Positions 13,601 to 27,100 of a DNA stretch of 64,000 nucleotides are shown one piece after another. The position numbers were made by a program, and so were the translations under genes. Positions within the stretch are counted from its first letter, which is position 1, and every line of letters starts with the position of its first letter. Origin of the DNA: Anniella stebbinsi (taxonomy: Eukaryota; Chordata; Lepidosauria; Squamata; Anniellidae); NCBI GenBank assembly GCA_029215795.1, contig JARDYH010000003.1, positions 18,144,001 to 18,208,000 on the forward strand, read 5' to 3'. A model generated the notes under the pieces. The model did no database searches. It was not told where the DNA came from and saw nothing but the letters and a program-made list of their open reading frames with translations.

Positions 13601-15229
13601 AGGGAAACAATGGCAGAAATGGAGGCATAATTATCCACTTCCTGGGCTGAAAAGGAGACAAATTTGAAAGGGAAGAGGAGGGAAATATACAGAGATTGCA
13701 GGTAATGAAGCTCACTGGAAAGTTTCGCTGCCACTCCCACCATCACCACCTCAACCATTAATTTAACTTAAAATGGCAGGAATATCATGCTAGAGGTCGT
13801 CTGGCAATCTTTTATAGACTGGATTCTGCCTGTGAGCCACTAGTTGCGACCCCTACCTTAGAAGCACAATGAGCTTGAGTTCTCTGGTTCATTAGGATCA
13901 CGAGAACTGACCTCTGAAACTCTGAGAATCCATCCAGAACCAAGGCATTATACTTCTCAATCTATCACTCAAATTCCAAGGAAAACAAGCTCATTGTCAG
14001 CCGCAAAGCCTTTCAAATGCACAAAAGGTATTCTCAGCAAAACGGTAGCATTGTGTATCTTCTCGAACACTGACTTTTCAATTAAATCTCCACTAGAGAT
14101 GTAAAATTACTGGAAATTTTGAAGCCACGAAAAACCAAACGTTTAGAGAAAAAAATGCAATACTTCATTTTTAGCACTCTTTCAAAATCTAAAGGCACTC
14201 TGTTATTTTCAGAACATATACATAACACATTTTAAGTTCATTTCCTCATAAAATTATCATTAAAAGTAAAAACATTTAAAAATCTCTGTAAATTTGTAAT
14301 TATTTTCTGAGTAAGGGCACAAACCTATGCCCACCCCACCCCCAGACACTGTCTGGGGGGCATAGGTTTGCTCCCTTAATCAGAAAATAAGGCTTGTCCA
14401 GTTTATGGGCTCCAAGGTGAGAAACAGGACTCCAACCTCGAAGGACAGAAACCGCACCCCCACCTGTCTCGTAGCCAGTGCAGTTCTCTCCATGAAGCAC
14501 AGAGATGAGAAAAGGAGACATTCCCAGGGGCAGGAAGTGGAGCAGACTGGGGCATCGGCATGTAAGAAATCCTATGGTCACCCCAGCCTCTTTCCCTCCC
14601 TGTCCCTGAAGCCTTTAATCCAAACCTCTAGAAGAGTTCATACAGGTCTTCTAGAGATGTATGAAAATAATGATGGACAAAATGCAGCTGAGTCTGTCCA
14701 AAGGCCAATAGTCATTGGGTAGAACAAAAGCCCCCCAGCACAACCTTCTGAGTCCATCCTTCCAGAAAGAACTAAAGACATTGTAATGCTATGCACCCCA
14801 GCCCTAGTCTGACTAGATGGCCCAGAAGGATACCACAGTTCATGGTATCAAAAGCCAGCAAGAGGCTTAGGTAATAAGGCTGGACTTCGCCATCCATTCC
14901 CCGACATACGTCATTCTCCAGGACAATCATTGCTGTTTCTGTCCTTAGATCAGGCAAGAAATCAGACTGGAATGGATCTAAATAATCAGTATCAACCAAG
15001 AGCACCTGAAATTGAGAGGGTACCACCTGACCCAGCTTCTGGAATCACCAAGGGAGACTACTCCTTTTTTGCCTTCAACAGGCTTCATAAAGGAGCCTTC
15101 ATCTTAGTACTTGAAGGGAAATCACCAGCAATTGAAGGGGTCTTTTTTTTTAATGTCTCAGAGCCAAAAAAGGAACAGAAAAGCCGATGTCACGAGCCTC
15201 AGACCCAGATAGATTTACTTTATTTACAC

Positions 15230-15267
<38 letters not shown>

Positions 15268-18200
15268 ACACACACACTGTCAAGAAGCTAAGCTCTAGTA
15301 TAGACTTTTGGTGAACATGGCAGCTAGCGACATCACAAAATCCACCAAAACACAGAAAACAGAGGGAATGATTGTAAGAATGCGCCAACTTTCAGCCACA
15401 CTAAGTACTTTTCTTGTCCTTTTTGAGCCATGAAGACAGATACAAGTAAAAAATGAAGAGAAAACACAGAAATAAATTCAAATCCTGCCTGAACACGACA
15501 GATATGGTGAAAAACAGAAAGTCCACCACTCTTCTTTCTGCAGTGGTGAAGAGACAACAGAAAGCGAGGCATATCCTCCCTTCCACGTAAAGGAAAAGTA
15601 AGAAAAACTGTTAGCGAGGGGAGTGGAAGAGCACCTCAAACTTATGAACCAGAAGATTCTGCAGCAGGCTTGCACATGTGTAGCTCCCAATGAATATATT
15701 TATTTATTTAATTTATTTATTACATTTGTATAGCCGAAGCTCTCTGGGCGGTTTACATAGGATTAAAACAATTAAAAACAATATACAAAAATGAAAACAG
15801 CAAAAACATACAACATACACACAATACACACATACATTTAAAACCACTGCAACAACCCAAAAAGCTACAAAAATAAAAACAAACCCAGGCTCCTCAGATA
15901 TTGCCAAATGCCTGAGGAAAGTCTTGACCTGGTGCCGAAAAGATAACGATGTTGGCGCTAGGCGGGCCTCATCAGGGAGATCGTTCCACAATTGGGGGGC
16001 CACCACAAAGAAGGCCCTCTCCCTTGTTGCCGACCTCGGAGTAGGCACTCAGAGGAGGGCCTTAGATGTTGAATGTAGCGTTCAGGTAGGTTCATGTCGG
16101 GAAAGGCGTTCCGTCAGGTATTGTTCCTAGATAAATGTGCTTAGCTTCCGCAGGAGACTTTCATGTGCCTTCAAATCATGCCCATCTTATTTCCAGCAAA
16201 GGACAGAATGTAGGCTCCAGCCTCCAATACTATACCTATTTATCTGGGAGTACATTCTACTGAATTCACTGGGACTTACTTCTGAGTAGACATGCATAAG
16301 ATTGTACTGTTAGTCCCCCCCCCCCCCGGTTTCCCCCAAATTTGCTTCTTTTTCTACTTCAAACTTTCTTTGCTAGAATACACTTCAAATAATAAAAGGG
16401 AAGTTCAAAAGGGCTTCGGCATCTATATTCCCTGAAGTAACAAAACATGCAAACTTTTAAAAGTCTGAGCTTCTTTTCACGAAGTACCCTCAAATACCAA
16501 GTTGTCTGCCAAGTCGAGAGGGGTCCGGTGATAGAATTAGAACCATTAATACCTGAAAAATCTTTGATGGGTAGAATGTATTGGAAACTTTCATTAAAAA
16601 CTAAGCAAACTGATGAACTACACCTCTAATCCCTTAAGGAACTAGGCAACTTCTCAGGGGAGGACATGAGATCTCAGTTTCCTCCGTTAGAATGTCTACC
16701 AATTTAGAAACTATTTGGGAGACAGGAGATGTCGTAATTCTTTTAATTTCCTCTCAAATTCTTATGCTAAAGGACAGGTTTTCAAGAAAAACAGCCGTTG
16801 GGTAAAAATAATTCCTATACATATTGTTTTCATTACAGCTTTTCCTGCAAGCACTAAAGTGACTTGGTTTGCACGACACACTGGGGTCATGCTACAACAA
16901 ACCAAGAGTTATGCAAGGGTTGTTTAAACCCCAATGGCCAGATTTGGACAACACACTGCAATCCATCAGGGATTGCAAATTCAAAACGGTGTCCGGTACA
17001 TGCTGTGGCTCTTCATGAGTTAAATAACCCACAGTGAGCCCAGTATGTCATACAAATCAGCCTTCTGTTTAGACGATTTTTAAGAGAGCATGCAGTCATA
17101 AGGATAAAACAGAAAGTCTGACTTGTAGCTTTTACATTTTTAAAGACCTTATGGGTAGATGATTTGTAGCACAGCACCAACAAATAAAACAGCTCCTGTA
17201 TAAATCAAAGTAGTACCTGTGGCTTCACAATGAAGCCACTTGCTTACCATGCAATGTACTCTGAAACACTGTTTGCCTACAATCAAGCCTGCTGATGCAT
17301 CAGAAATCTTGATTTCATATATTTATAAAATTTACATCTCACCTTCTCTTTAACAAAACACTCAAAGCAGCTAAACATTCATATGAGTCAGTTCCATGAG
17401 ACAAAAATGAATTAAACGTATCAAAACTAAAACATATTCAAACTAAGATTAGAGTACTGAACCAGAAGTTTGACTGCCTCAGTAATACTTGTAAGGTCAG
17501 CTCCTCGCACAGCTTCCTCAGAACTCTCATACAATATTGAAAAGTCCCTGCTCTTTCACAGGAGTCACCTTATCGGCAATAGGTTAGATTATAGCAACAA
17601 GCCACATTGGGCTGCCATCTAGCCGCTTTTCTTAATTTTCAAGAAACTAGTGAAAACTACAGTCACAAGATCAGCATTCAATGTAGTTTAATTTTTGCTT
17701 CCATCAGATAGTTTGTTTTTGCTTTCATCAGATGGTTTGTTTTTATCTTACTTATGGATTGTGCTGCTCAGTTTTTAGTTATATTGTTTTTTACATTGTA
17801 TTTTTAATATGATTGCATGCCACTTTGGGAGCCTTGTTAGCTAAAATCACCTTAGACATTTTAATACAAATAAATGAATACATGGATAAATAAATATTTA
17901 AACCCTTATCCCAGGGCAGGCTCTCTTCTGAAGATGGGCAAGGGTGCTCATATGGGAGTGGCTGTTGGGTCTATGTTATTTAACATGGGAATGCCACCAG
18001 CATCTTGAATTGGGCCTGGAGTCAACAGGCAGCCGATGTAGCTCACAGCTGAAAAAATATGTCCTTTCAGGGTGTGCATAATCAGAGCTGTATGTACACA
18101 GCGCTCAAAGAAAATCAAGTTCTACAAGAAAGTAACTCAAATATTTTTACCATGAAAAGCAATTCCAATAATCATATACATTACGTGAATATTTTGCTTA

Positions 18201-21145
18201 TTTTGTTTAATTTGTTTTGCTCTGGATATTATGGGGAAAAGTCCTATGAACAGAAATTAAGTATTATCCACCATGACTACTTAAAATGTTGTTCAGCCTC
18301 CGCACTGGCTTTTGAAATTTCACTAGCATTAACCACACATTTTCAGACTCCTTTGCCACCTAAATATTAGTATCATGCTTTTTTAAAAAAACTGGAAGTC
18401 AAAGCCAAGATACTCTCAGGATACTTGCTTTGTGTGACTGCAGTTTCATCCTTACTATCAGAATAAGTACTAACTACACAAATTTCTACACTTGAGTAGA
18501 ACTGTACCTTGGCAAACATGCATCACAGCAGGAGCAAGCATGCAGCTCTTGCTGCCAAAATTTAAAGGAGCAACAAAATAGCCCATTTACTAGGGGTGTG
18601 CACGGACCCCCCGGATCGGATCGGGACCCGGATCGGGACCTCCAATTTTGTCACGGATCGGTTCGGACAAAATTGGAGGCCCCCCGGACCGGATCGAGTA
18701 CGATCCCGATCCAAAAATCGGAAATTTTTGGATCGGCCGCCATTTTTTTCCCCATAGACTTGCATTGCAATGCAAGTCTATGAGGAAAAAATGACGGCGG
18801 GTGGGTGAGGGGGGGGCCTAACTCCCTCCCCCCCCCGGGGCCGTCCGCTGTGGACGGCCCCGGCAGGTAAGCCCCCTCCCCCGCGCTCCGTACCCCCCCT
18901 GGGGCCGTCCGCTTCCATCCGCTGGCGCCCGCGGGCGCCAGCGGATAGAAGCGGACGGCTCCGGGGGGGGGGGGTAAGCCCCCTTCCCCGCCACTGCTTA
19001 CCTTTTAGGGCCGTTCGCTCCCATCTGGCGCCGGCGGCTACCGCCAGCCGGCTTTGCGGCTTGCTCTCGAGTAGCGCGCCGGGTGATGACATCACCCGGC
19101 GCGCCACCCTGGAGCAGGCCGCGGAGCCCGCTGGTAGTAGCCGCCGGCGCCGGACAGGAGCGGACGGGCCGGGAAGGTAAGGCCCCCCCTCCCCCCCCCC
19201 CCGCTGTCCACTTTCATCGGCGGGCGCCCGCTGGCGCCCGCCAATGGAAGTGGCGGTGGGCGCCAGTGGGCGCCCGCCGATCCGCCGAACCGGTTCGGAC
19301 CCTTTTCGGATCGGTTCGGACTGGATCGGCGGATCCAGCTGTTGGATCGGAAATCGGATAATTTATCCGATTTCCCACTGGACCGGACTCGGATCGTGGA
19401 TCGGGTCCGATCCAGTGCACATCCCTACCATTTACCACTACAGAGAAGTAATAGGTCAAGTTTGGCTTGTTTTCAATAAGCTTGTGAACAAGCTAAATTT
19501 GACCTATTTACCACTCAGTAGTGGTAAATGGGCAAAAAATAAGTTAACAATGGCATTGCCGACATGCCCCATGGAATTCTGTGAGGTGGCATCAGGAGTG
19601 CAGCTCTAGTAGGTGAAAATGGCCCCTGGAACACTCAAAGTTTTCCACCCCTCCATTATAGTATAGTGCAGATGCCTTAGATAGGCATTGGCCTATAACA
19701 GACATCTAGCCAATTCAAAGTAAACTTGAGTTAGCCAATACCTTGCTCCATCCAGTGGCATGAGTTGCTGCCTCTTGTGTTCTTTCCTTGTATTCCTGGT
19801 AAGTCACTGGCCTGAACAAATGAAAAACAAACATAAGAGGCTAAGGAAATGCAAAACAAAAAATGCAACTCATTTTCCAACAATTTTTGCACACTGCTGA
19901 AGTAGCAAACATAAAAATGTCAAAAACCCTTCAGACCTACAATAGCATTAAATCAGTTTGCTTTCTCTTTTAATCATTTCAAGCATGTAACTGACAGAAA
20001 ATGAATATCTGAATACCTGAATAGAACTACTTCAGGAACTGTTATCTGTTAACCACTTTTTAGTTGTCACTGGCTCAATTAGAACGACACGATAGTCAAT
20101 GGTGGGGTAATAATCAACTTTACAGTTGTTCATCTAGGGGGTACTCCCCACACAACATGGTAATAAATAATCCACTGTGGTGTGGATTAGGATCAGCGCT
20201 GAGTTGACTATGGCAGCATTCGGATGACACGATAGTCAAAACAACTGACGATTGTTTCCCCCACACCAGTTGTTTATTGTGTCGTCCGAATTGAGCCACT
20301 GACTATCCTGGAATAAAGTAAACAGGCTACAATCAGGCAGTCTACTGAGGTGGAGACAAACCTGGAGCTAGAAACATCTGGGGCAGCAGTCCCATCCCTC
20401 CCATTTCTTTCATACAAATACTCTATGAGAGAAACTAAGTACTTATAATTTGTATCCCGCCTTTCCTATACGGACTTCAGAGATACGTTTTCAACTTCAT
20501 AGCCACCCTGTGGAATCAGGATGAGATAGACTTTCCAAACCACCTATACAGTCTCATAGTTGAATGTTATGAACAAAACATGATTAACTAAGTGTGGAAG
20601 CTGAAAGCTTCCAAACTCCTCCTATCATTCAGCCAAGTAGGAGGATTTAAAAAGCTTTCACTTCAGTTTTTAGTTAACCATGGTCTGTCATGTCATCTGA
20701 ATCAAACAAAATGTGGTTAACATTACCTATGGTTAATTTAAAACAAGCATCAAAATATGGTTTCTGAAGCGGTTGTTTAAACTAACCACTGTTAATGTTA
20801 ACTACAGTCACTGGTTTGGATGACAAACTATAGTTATCTAATAACGGAAGTAAAACCTCTGAACCCAGCTGTGCGAAAACAGGGGGGACCCAAAGTTCAA
20901 TGCAGCTTGTTCTTGTTGTACTAAATCATGATTTAGTGTAACATCTGAACTAGATTCATAAAGTAAAAATAAGGCATCTTTCAGAAAAAAAGCTCTTACA
21001 GAGAAACATTACTATTAATATTTTAATATAGCTTTTTTTCTTAAGCATGCATGTGTATATCAGCATCAATTAGTTTTTAAAAGAAAAATATAAAGCTATC
21101 TAGAAATTCTGCATTATATGAAATCACACTCTTTCCCTATAATAT

Positions 21146-21192
<47 letters not shown>

Positions 21193-24100
21193 CATATATG
21201 GCATTATTATATATATGTGGCAATTGCTGCTATCTTCCCTGGTGAGAAGAACTTTGAATGAAGATTATCTCATCAATTGGCAGGGACCAAAATACTCCAC
21301 CATTCATACTCCCACATATCCCTATTACAATTTTATCCTTCCATTCATTTTAATTATAATCCTTTTGAAGCCAATCCTTGGTTCTCTTCCGTTCAGGGAT
21401 GAGGCTTTGTGTTCCATCACCACCTGACATTACATCAGTGAGCACACAAGCAGTGCCTTCTTGGGTCCTGGGTGCAATAACTCCTTGGAACTTTCTTTCT
21501 CAAGAAACATGCTGGGCCTCTCCGCTTCTGGCTTTTCAGTGATCTGTGAAACCTTCCTGTTTCAGAAGGCTTTGGAGGTGACATCTGTTGCAGTATTTTG
21601 GATAATATGGAATAAAAAGTGGGAAAAAACACTAGAAAAGCAGTATATGCAAAGTGTAATGTGGCCCAACTGTTATCAGTGCTCTTCAATACTGCTAAAA
21701 AGCACTAGTGTAGATCTAGCTCAGGTACTGGCTCCCCTGGATTTTCCTGGTACAACTGAAATACAGAAGACTAGCTGCTTGCTACAAGACACAAGGGAAT
21801 CTAAGGCTGCGTTCACACAACACAATAGTCAATGGTGGGGTAATAATCAGCTTGACAGTTGTTTATCTAGGGGGTACTTCCCACACAACATAATAATCAA
21901 CAGCAGTGTGGATTAGGATCAGTGTTGAGTTGACTATTAGTCCACGCTGAGTTGACTCATCCCCCACCCTCTCTCCCCACCTCAGTCCTCCTGCTAGTAT
22001 CCCATCAGCCATTGCTGGAAAAAAAACCAATCCTTCTGTGGCAGCCACCACTTTGACCACTCTTGCCTTGCGATCTGTGGCTGATGAAATAACCAACGGT
22101 GGTCAAGGAAGTAATCAACTGTGCCCTCCACGCAACATGATAACCAACGGTGGTTCAAATAGCCAATTCTGCACAGCATTGCTTTTTTCATTGGTTATTT
22201 TGGCCAAATAATCAACCATTGGTTAAAAACCTCCTGTCACACAACACAATAACCCACATGGGGTTAAATAGCCTACCGTCAACTATTTAAACCACCGTTG
22301 GTTATCACGTTTGTCTAAACTCAGTCAGTGACTAGCAAGCCAGATAATTTGCATCCTTTCATAACTCTTTGTTTATGATAATGAAGATTCTTTTCCATTT
22401 CAATACTAATAATTCAAGGCAACATACAATAAGAGTCTAAAAACCATCCAGTTAAAAATAAGATCTAAAAGCCAATCTAACAGAAATTACATTCAAGTAG
22501 CAACATACAACCCCAAACTGGGCATATATAAAAAAGAACACCAACACCAGTTTACATAATGAACACTTTCAGTTGACATGACAACAAAAATATATCAAGG
22601 GCACCAGCTGAACCTCTGTAGGGAGGTGCAAACAAATTATAATTTGAAGTTATTGCAAAAAAGCACCATGTCAAAATAGAAAGTTTCTATGTGATTCCAC
22701 CCCAAGCCTCCACCTTCTTCCATTTCTATTAATTTCTCTATTATGTTGGGGACGACTAAACAATATGTGAAGGAGGGCATGCATGCAGTAATAGCTATAT
22801 AAGTAAATACCTCATTGCGTTTCCAAATAATGGAGAAGTACCTACAAGAAATTTCTGACCTCCCATTTGCTGGGGGTAAGTAACAGTTGGTTTCTGGCAA
22901 GCGCCTAAACAATAAACACAGATACATGGATGACTGGGACCGGTATCATGACATCAAGTTCAGATGTGGATCTCCCTTTATGCCTAAAAGACTAATTTTC
23001 CGTTAGTGCTGAAGTCAAACAAGAGAGCCACGTATGCAACCTGCCATGGTGGCAGCCACTTCAGCCGTACATGAGGCAAACAGCTGACAGAGCACTCCAT
23101 GTGTGCCCAGCCAGCAAACACAATTGGGCTTTTGGGCAGAAGCCTCTGCTTTTTCCTTCTGTCTGCATGGTGCAAAAGAAAAACACTGAACATTCGAATT
23201 AGTTCAGAGAAGGAGTGGGAATTCTTAGGAAATTAAAGCTTGGTTAAGAAAAGGCTGTAGCGTTTTCTCAAAAGTGCATAATATTTGGCTGTACTGTTCT
23301 TGCCACATCTGTCTTCCTAGATTGTTAAAGGCTGCATTCAGGGAAGTATCCAACAAAAATTCGATGAAACAGGAACATACAAACCATGTTCTCTTGCTTT
23401 TTGTTTTGATCTGCTTGCAATTGGAAGGTCATTTGTCTGTCCTTTTCCTCTGACATGTCTACACTATAAACCTAAACGAATTTAATTGTCTGTGCTTGCA
23501 TGCTGTGAATACACAGAATATTCAACAAAGGTGCTGCAAACCCACAAATTTTCCTAATATTGATTTGTGTACTAACTTAAAATGGTCAGATACTGATAAA
23601 AGACTACCATAAAGTCAGATTTATGCCAGATGTTCACAACTGTTTTTGAAAAAGAATTGTTGGTGGAAAGGAACTACCTCACAATATTCACTTATCTTAT
23701 GCAAGAATTTCTTACAAATATTGGAGAGCACAACTCCAGCCCAGTTTCATGTTTTCTCTATAGCTGCCTTTCTGAGCTATGAAGTCTATACAAGATAAGA
23801 ACAATCTTCAATAAAACTTGAAATATAAAAGTGATCATTTGTTACCACTCACACTGATAATCCAGTCTTTAGATCAGACACAGTAGAATGGCAACAGTGT
23901 TCCCATTGCAGAAAAAACAGTTTTCCAGATCAGCTGCCCTCTGAACAAGTTTGGAGTGCGACCTACTGCTGCACTACATGCAGCAGTGAGATAAAATGCA
24001 ATCAATTTGATAAAATTGATGCAATTTTATGATAAATAGTAACTGCCAAGTTTAGCAAGCTGTTGTGAAGCCAGTTATTTCATCCAACATATATTCACAC

Positions 24101-27100
24101 AGCTAACAAAAGAAAATGCCAGTATTTTGTTTTATGATAATACTCTAGCACTACATATTCATTTGAAATAATGCACTGAAGTGACCCATTTCCTATCTCA
24201 TGTGAACAATGAAATATTTTTCACTATGTGAAAAAAAGTGGACTGACTTACATTAAACACGTTTCTGTGCTACCTCAACGCAATTTTTCTATTACTTCCT
24301 ACTTGTCCCTTCTATTAAAGGCCAGGAGTGCTCCCACTATGAGAATAGGGAAGTAGTTCCAATAGCAGATGTGCACCCATGATATGTTTGGCAACATCTG
24401 GCGTACCTAGAATATAGAGATATCAGTATTAGCCCCATGGCATTGTAGTATAGCATCCAGATCTTAAACATTTAGGATGAAGGACTGTACCCTGGCTACT
24501 ATCTGATATGCAAAAAAACCCACAAAAAAACTTATTTTGCTCAGTATTTACAAGTATAAGCATAAACAGTGGATTTGAAGGAAATTGCTTTCAATATGGT
24601 AGATCCATGTTCACAACTTTAAACAATGGAAGACTGGTAGCTAAAGGCAAGTATATTCATTTTTCTTCCTTAAGTGTTATTAGGCTGAGAAGTTGTAGCA
24701 AATTTCAGACACATCATGAGCATTATCGTAATTGTGAGAATTTTAAGAGCAAGTACCTTCCTGCTGAGCAAAGCAAATGAGAACTCACTTGCTAAATAGG
24801 GTCTCTAATGCCTTTTGAAGAGGTTCTTTCAATTCTTGGAAAACTTTCTCTCCAAGATGAGCTAAGCAATCTTCTATTGAAGTCTCTGGGTTGGCAGGAC
24901 TGAATACTGGAGATGTGTGGCAGTCAAAACCAGTGCTGGTGAAAGCTGAAGACAAGCAGCAGAGAGTCAGTTTATAACAGATGTCACTTCATCAATGAGA
25001 AGTAATCACTAGAATATAAAAGCATGAATAAGTTCTCTTATCCATGTGAACCAGCTCAATGAGTGGCAAATAGCTTTTTGAAGGGGCAGGTTAAAAGCAT
25101 AAAATAAATATTCAACGTAGTTTAACTCAGGTAGAGAAATCTAATAAAAACAGTCCCATCCAAAGCAACGATCGCACAAGAAAATAAAGCTTCATTAGCA
25201 TACTAGTTACTTGCATTTAACCTTTACATTTATTACACTGTTTTATAACACATTGTTCCAAAGAACACGTACTAATATTTGAACATATGTCTCCCTCTGA
25301 AAATAAAGATCTAGGAAATACAACATTTGGGAACAACATCAACGAACTATGAAGAAAGTCCAGCAATTTCCACAGACCTTCCAAAATTTCTTCATCAAGG
25401 TGTTTCAATTCCTCCTCAATTTCTGCTTTAACTTTGGCCAAGGCCTCCTTATCTAAAGTTTGCAAGACAGCAGATGGATCAGTCACTGAAATAAGTCAAA
25501 GAAATCAGCACAAAAAGATGGCCTTTAGTTCTGTCAAAGCAAAAGTGGTTCATTTTCTATAAAAATAGAAAGACAATATTGAGTCTTATGGAACAGTAGC
25601 ATCCAGGTCATATTCTCAAAAAGCAAAACGTTTGTAGTGAAGAAAAAATCCCTAAGAAAAACCCAAGGCTGCAATCCTATGCATAGTTATCTGAGAGTAA
25701 GTCCCACTGAACTCAATTGGACTTACTTCTAAAATAAGAACCATGCTAGATCAGACCAAGGGTCCATCTAATCCAGCATTCTTTTCAAACAGTGGCCAAC
25801 CAGCTGCCTATTGGACACCCACAAGCAGGGCAACTGGCATGAATATGCATACTGCCTCTAATACTGGAGGTAGCCATCGATAGCTTTATCCTCTATGAAT
25901 TTGTCCAATCCCAAGCAATCCAAATTGGTGCCCATCATTCCCTCTTGTGGAAATAATTTCTGTAGTTTAACTATGCAGGGTGTGAAGTAGTACTGCCTTT
26001 TATCTGTCCTGAATCTCCCATCATCAGCTTCATGGGATGACCCCAGGTTCTAGTATTATGAGAGAAGGAGAAAAATATCTCCCTATCCACTCTCTCCACA
26101 CCATGCATAATTTTGTTCACCTCTATCATTTCCCCTCTTACTTACCTTTTTTCTAAGCTAAACAATTCCAGCTGCTGTAACCTTTCCTCACAAGGTAGTT
26201 GCTCTAGTCTCTGGATTATTTTAGTTGCTCTTTTCTGTGCTTTTTCCAACTCTACAATATTTTTTAAGTACGGTGACCAAAACCATACACAGTATTCTAA
26301 GTGTGATCACGCCATAGATTTGTATAAGGTGAGTATGATATTGACAGTGTTATTCTCAATTTTTTTTAATACCTAACATGGAATTTGTTTTTTTCACAGC
26401 CATTGCACACTGGGTTCACATTTTCATTAAGCTGTCCACAACAACCTCAAGATTGCTTTCTTGGTCAGTCATCACTAGCTCAGATCCCATCAGCTTATAT
26501 TTGAAGTTGGGATTTTTTGCCCCAATGCGCATCACTTTACATTTGCTTACACTGAACCACGCTGGCCATTTTGATATCCATTCTCCGAGTTTAGAAAGAT
26601 CATTTTGGATCTCCTCATTTTGTTTTAACCACCCTAAATAATTTGGCACCGTCAGCACTCCTATTTCCAGATCATTTATGAGTTAAGTTGAAAAGCATTG
26701 GTCCCAATACAGATCTAATTACTTCACTACTCCAATTTAAAGTAATAAATGAAAACATGTTTTATTTTAATGATTTATTTAAAAATAGTTAAGTGTAAGA
26801 AAAATCTCCCTGGAATATTAATTTTCAGAAATGGTTTTTATTATTAATAATAGTAATTTTATTTATTTATTTCATTTCTATAATAAAGGATAAGGAGATA
26901 GCTGAACCTCTCTGGGCAGTTTATAAGAGTTTTTTCTACTGTATTTTATTTCTTTTGTCAGCTTGTATTTTGGGGGCTAATGTTATAAGTTATTCATATG
27001 TAATTTACTGGAAAAGCAGGGTAAATAAAATACAGATAATCCAGTATTGCAAAATATTAACACAGTTTCCTTGAAATGCAGCAATAAACTGTGGTTCTAA

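Larger units (their letters stand above)
13199..19741 (-). other. BCL2L13 intron 5
   Basis: 6.5-kb intron dense in repeats listed separately: a hairpin at 14302-14388, LINE fragments (14640-15180, 15694-16135), a microsatellite, short DNA transposons and the GC-rich hAT-like element 18591-19427. No extra exon is seen. Confidence 0.7.
19812..24788 (-). other. BCL2L13 intron 4
   Basis: 5-kb intron with a 226-bp Harbinger-like MITE (20072-20297), a CA/TA microsatellite and a compound MITE region (21805-22325). From 22.4 to 24.8 kb I see only an L2-like AT-rich piece near 22380-22500 and otherwise nothing recognisable. Confidence 0.7.

Noticed and set aside
18562..19609. Several overlapping ORFs of 60-120 codons on both strands
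   Set aside because: They arise from GC-rich palindromes of the hAT-like element, which lacks stop codons by composition.
21147..21216. Regular repeats considered as a CRISPR-like or satellite array
   Set aside because: Simple CA/TA microsatellite with no spacers; the organism is a vertebrate.
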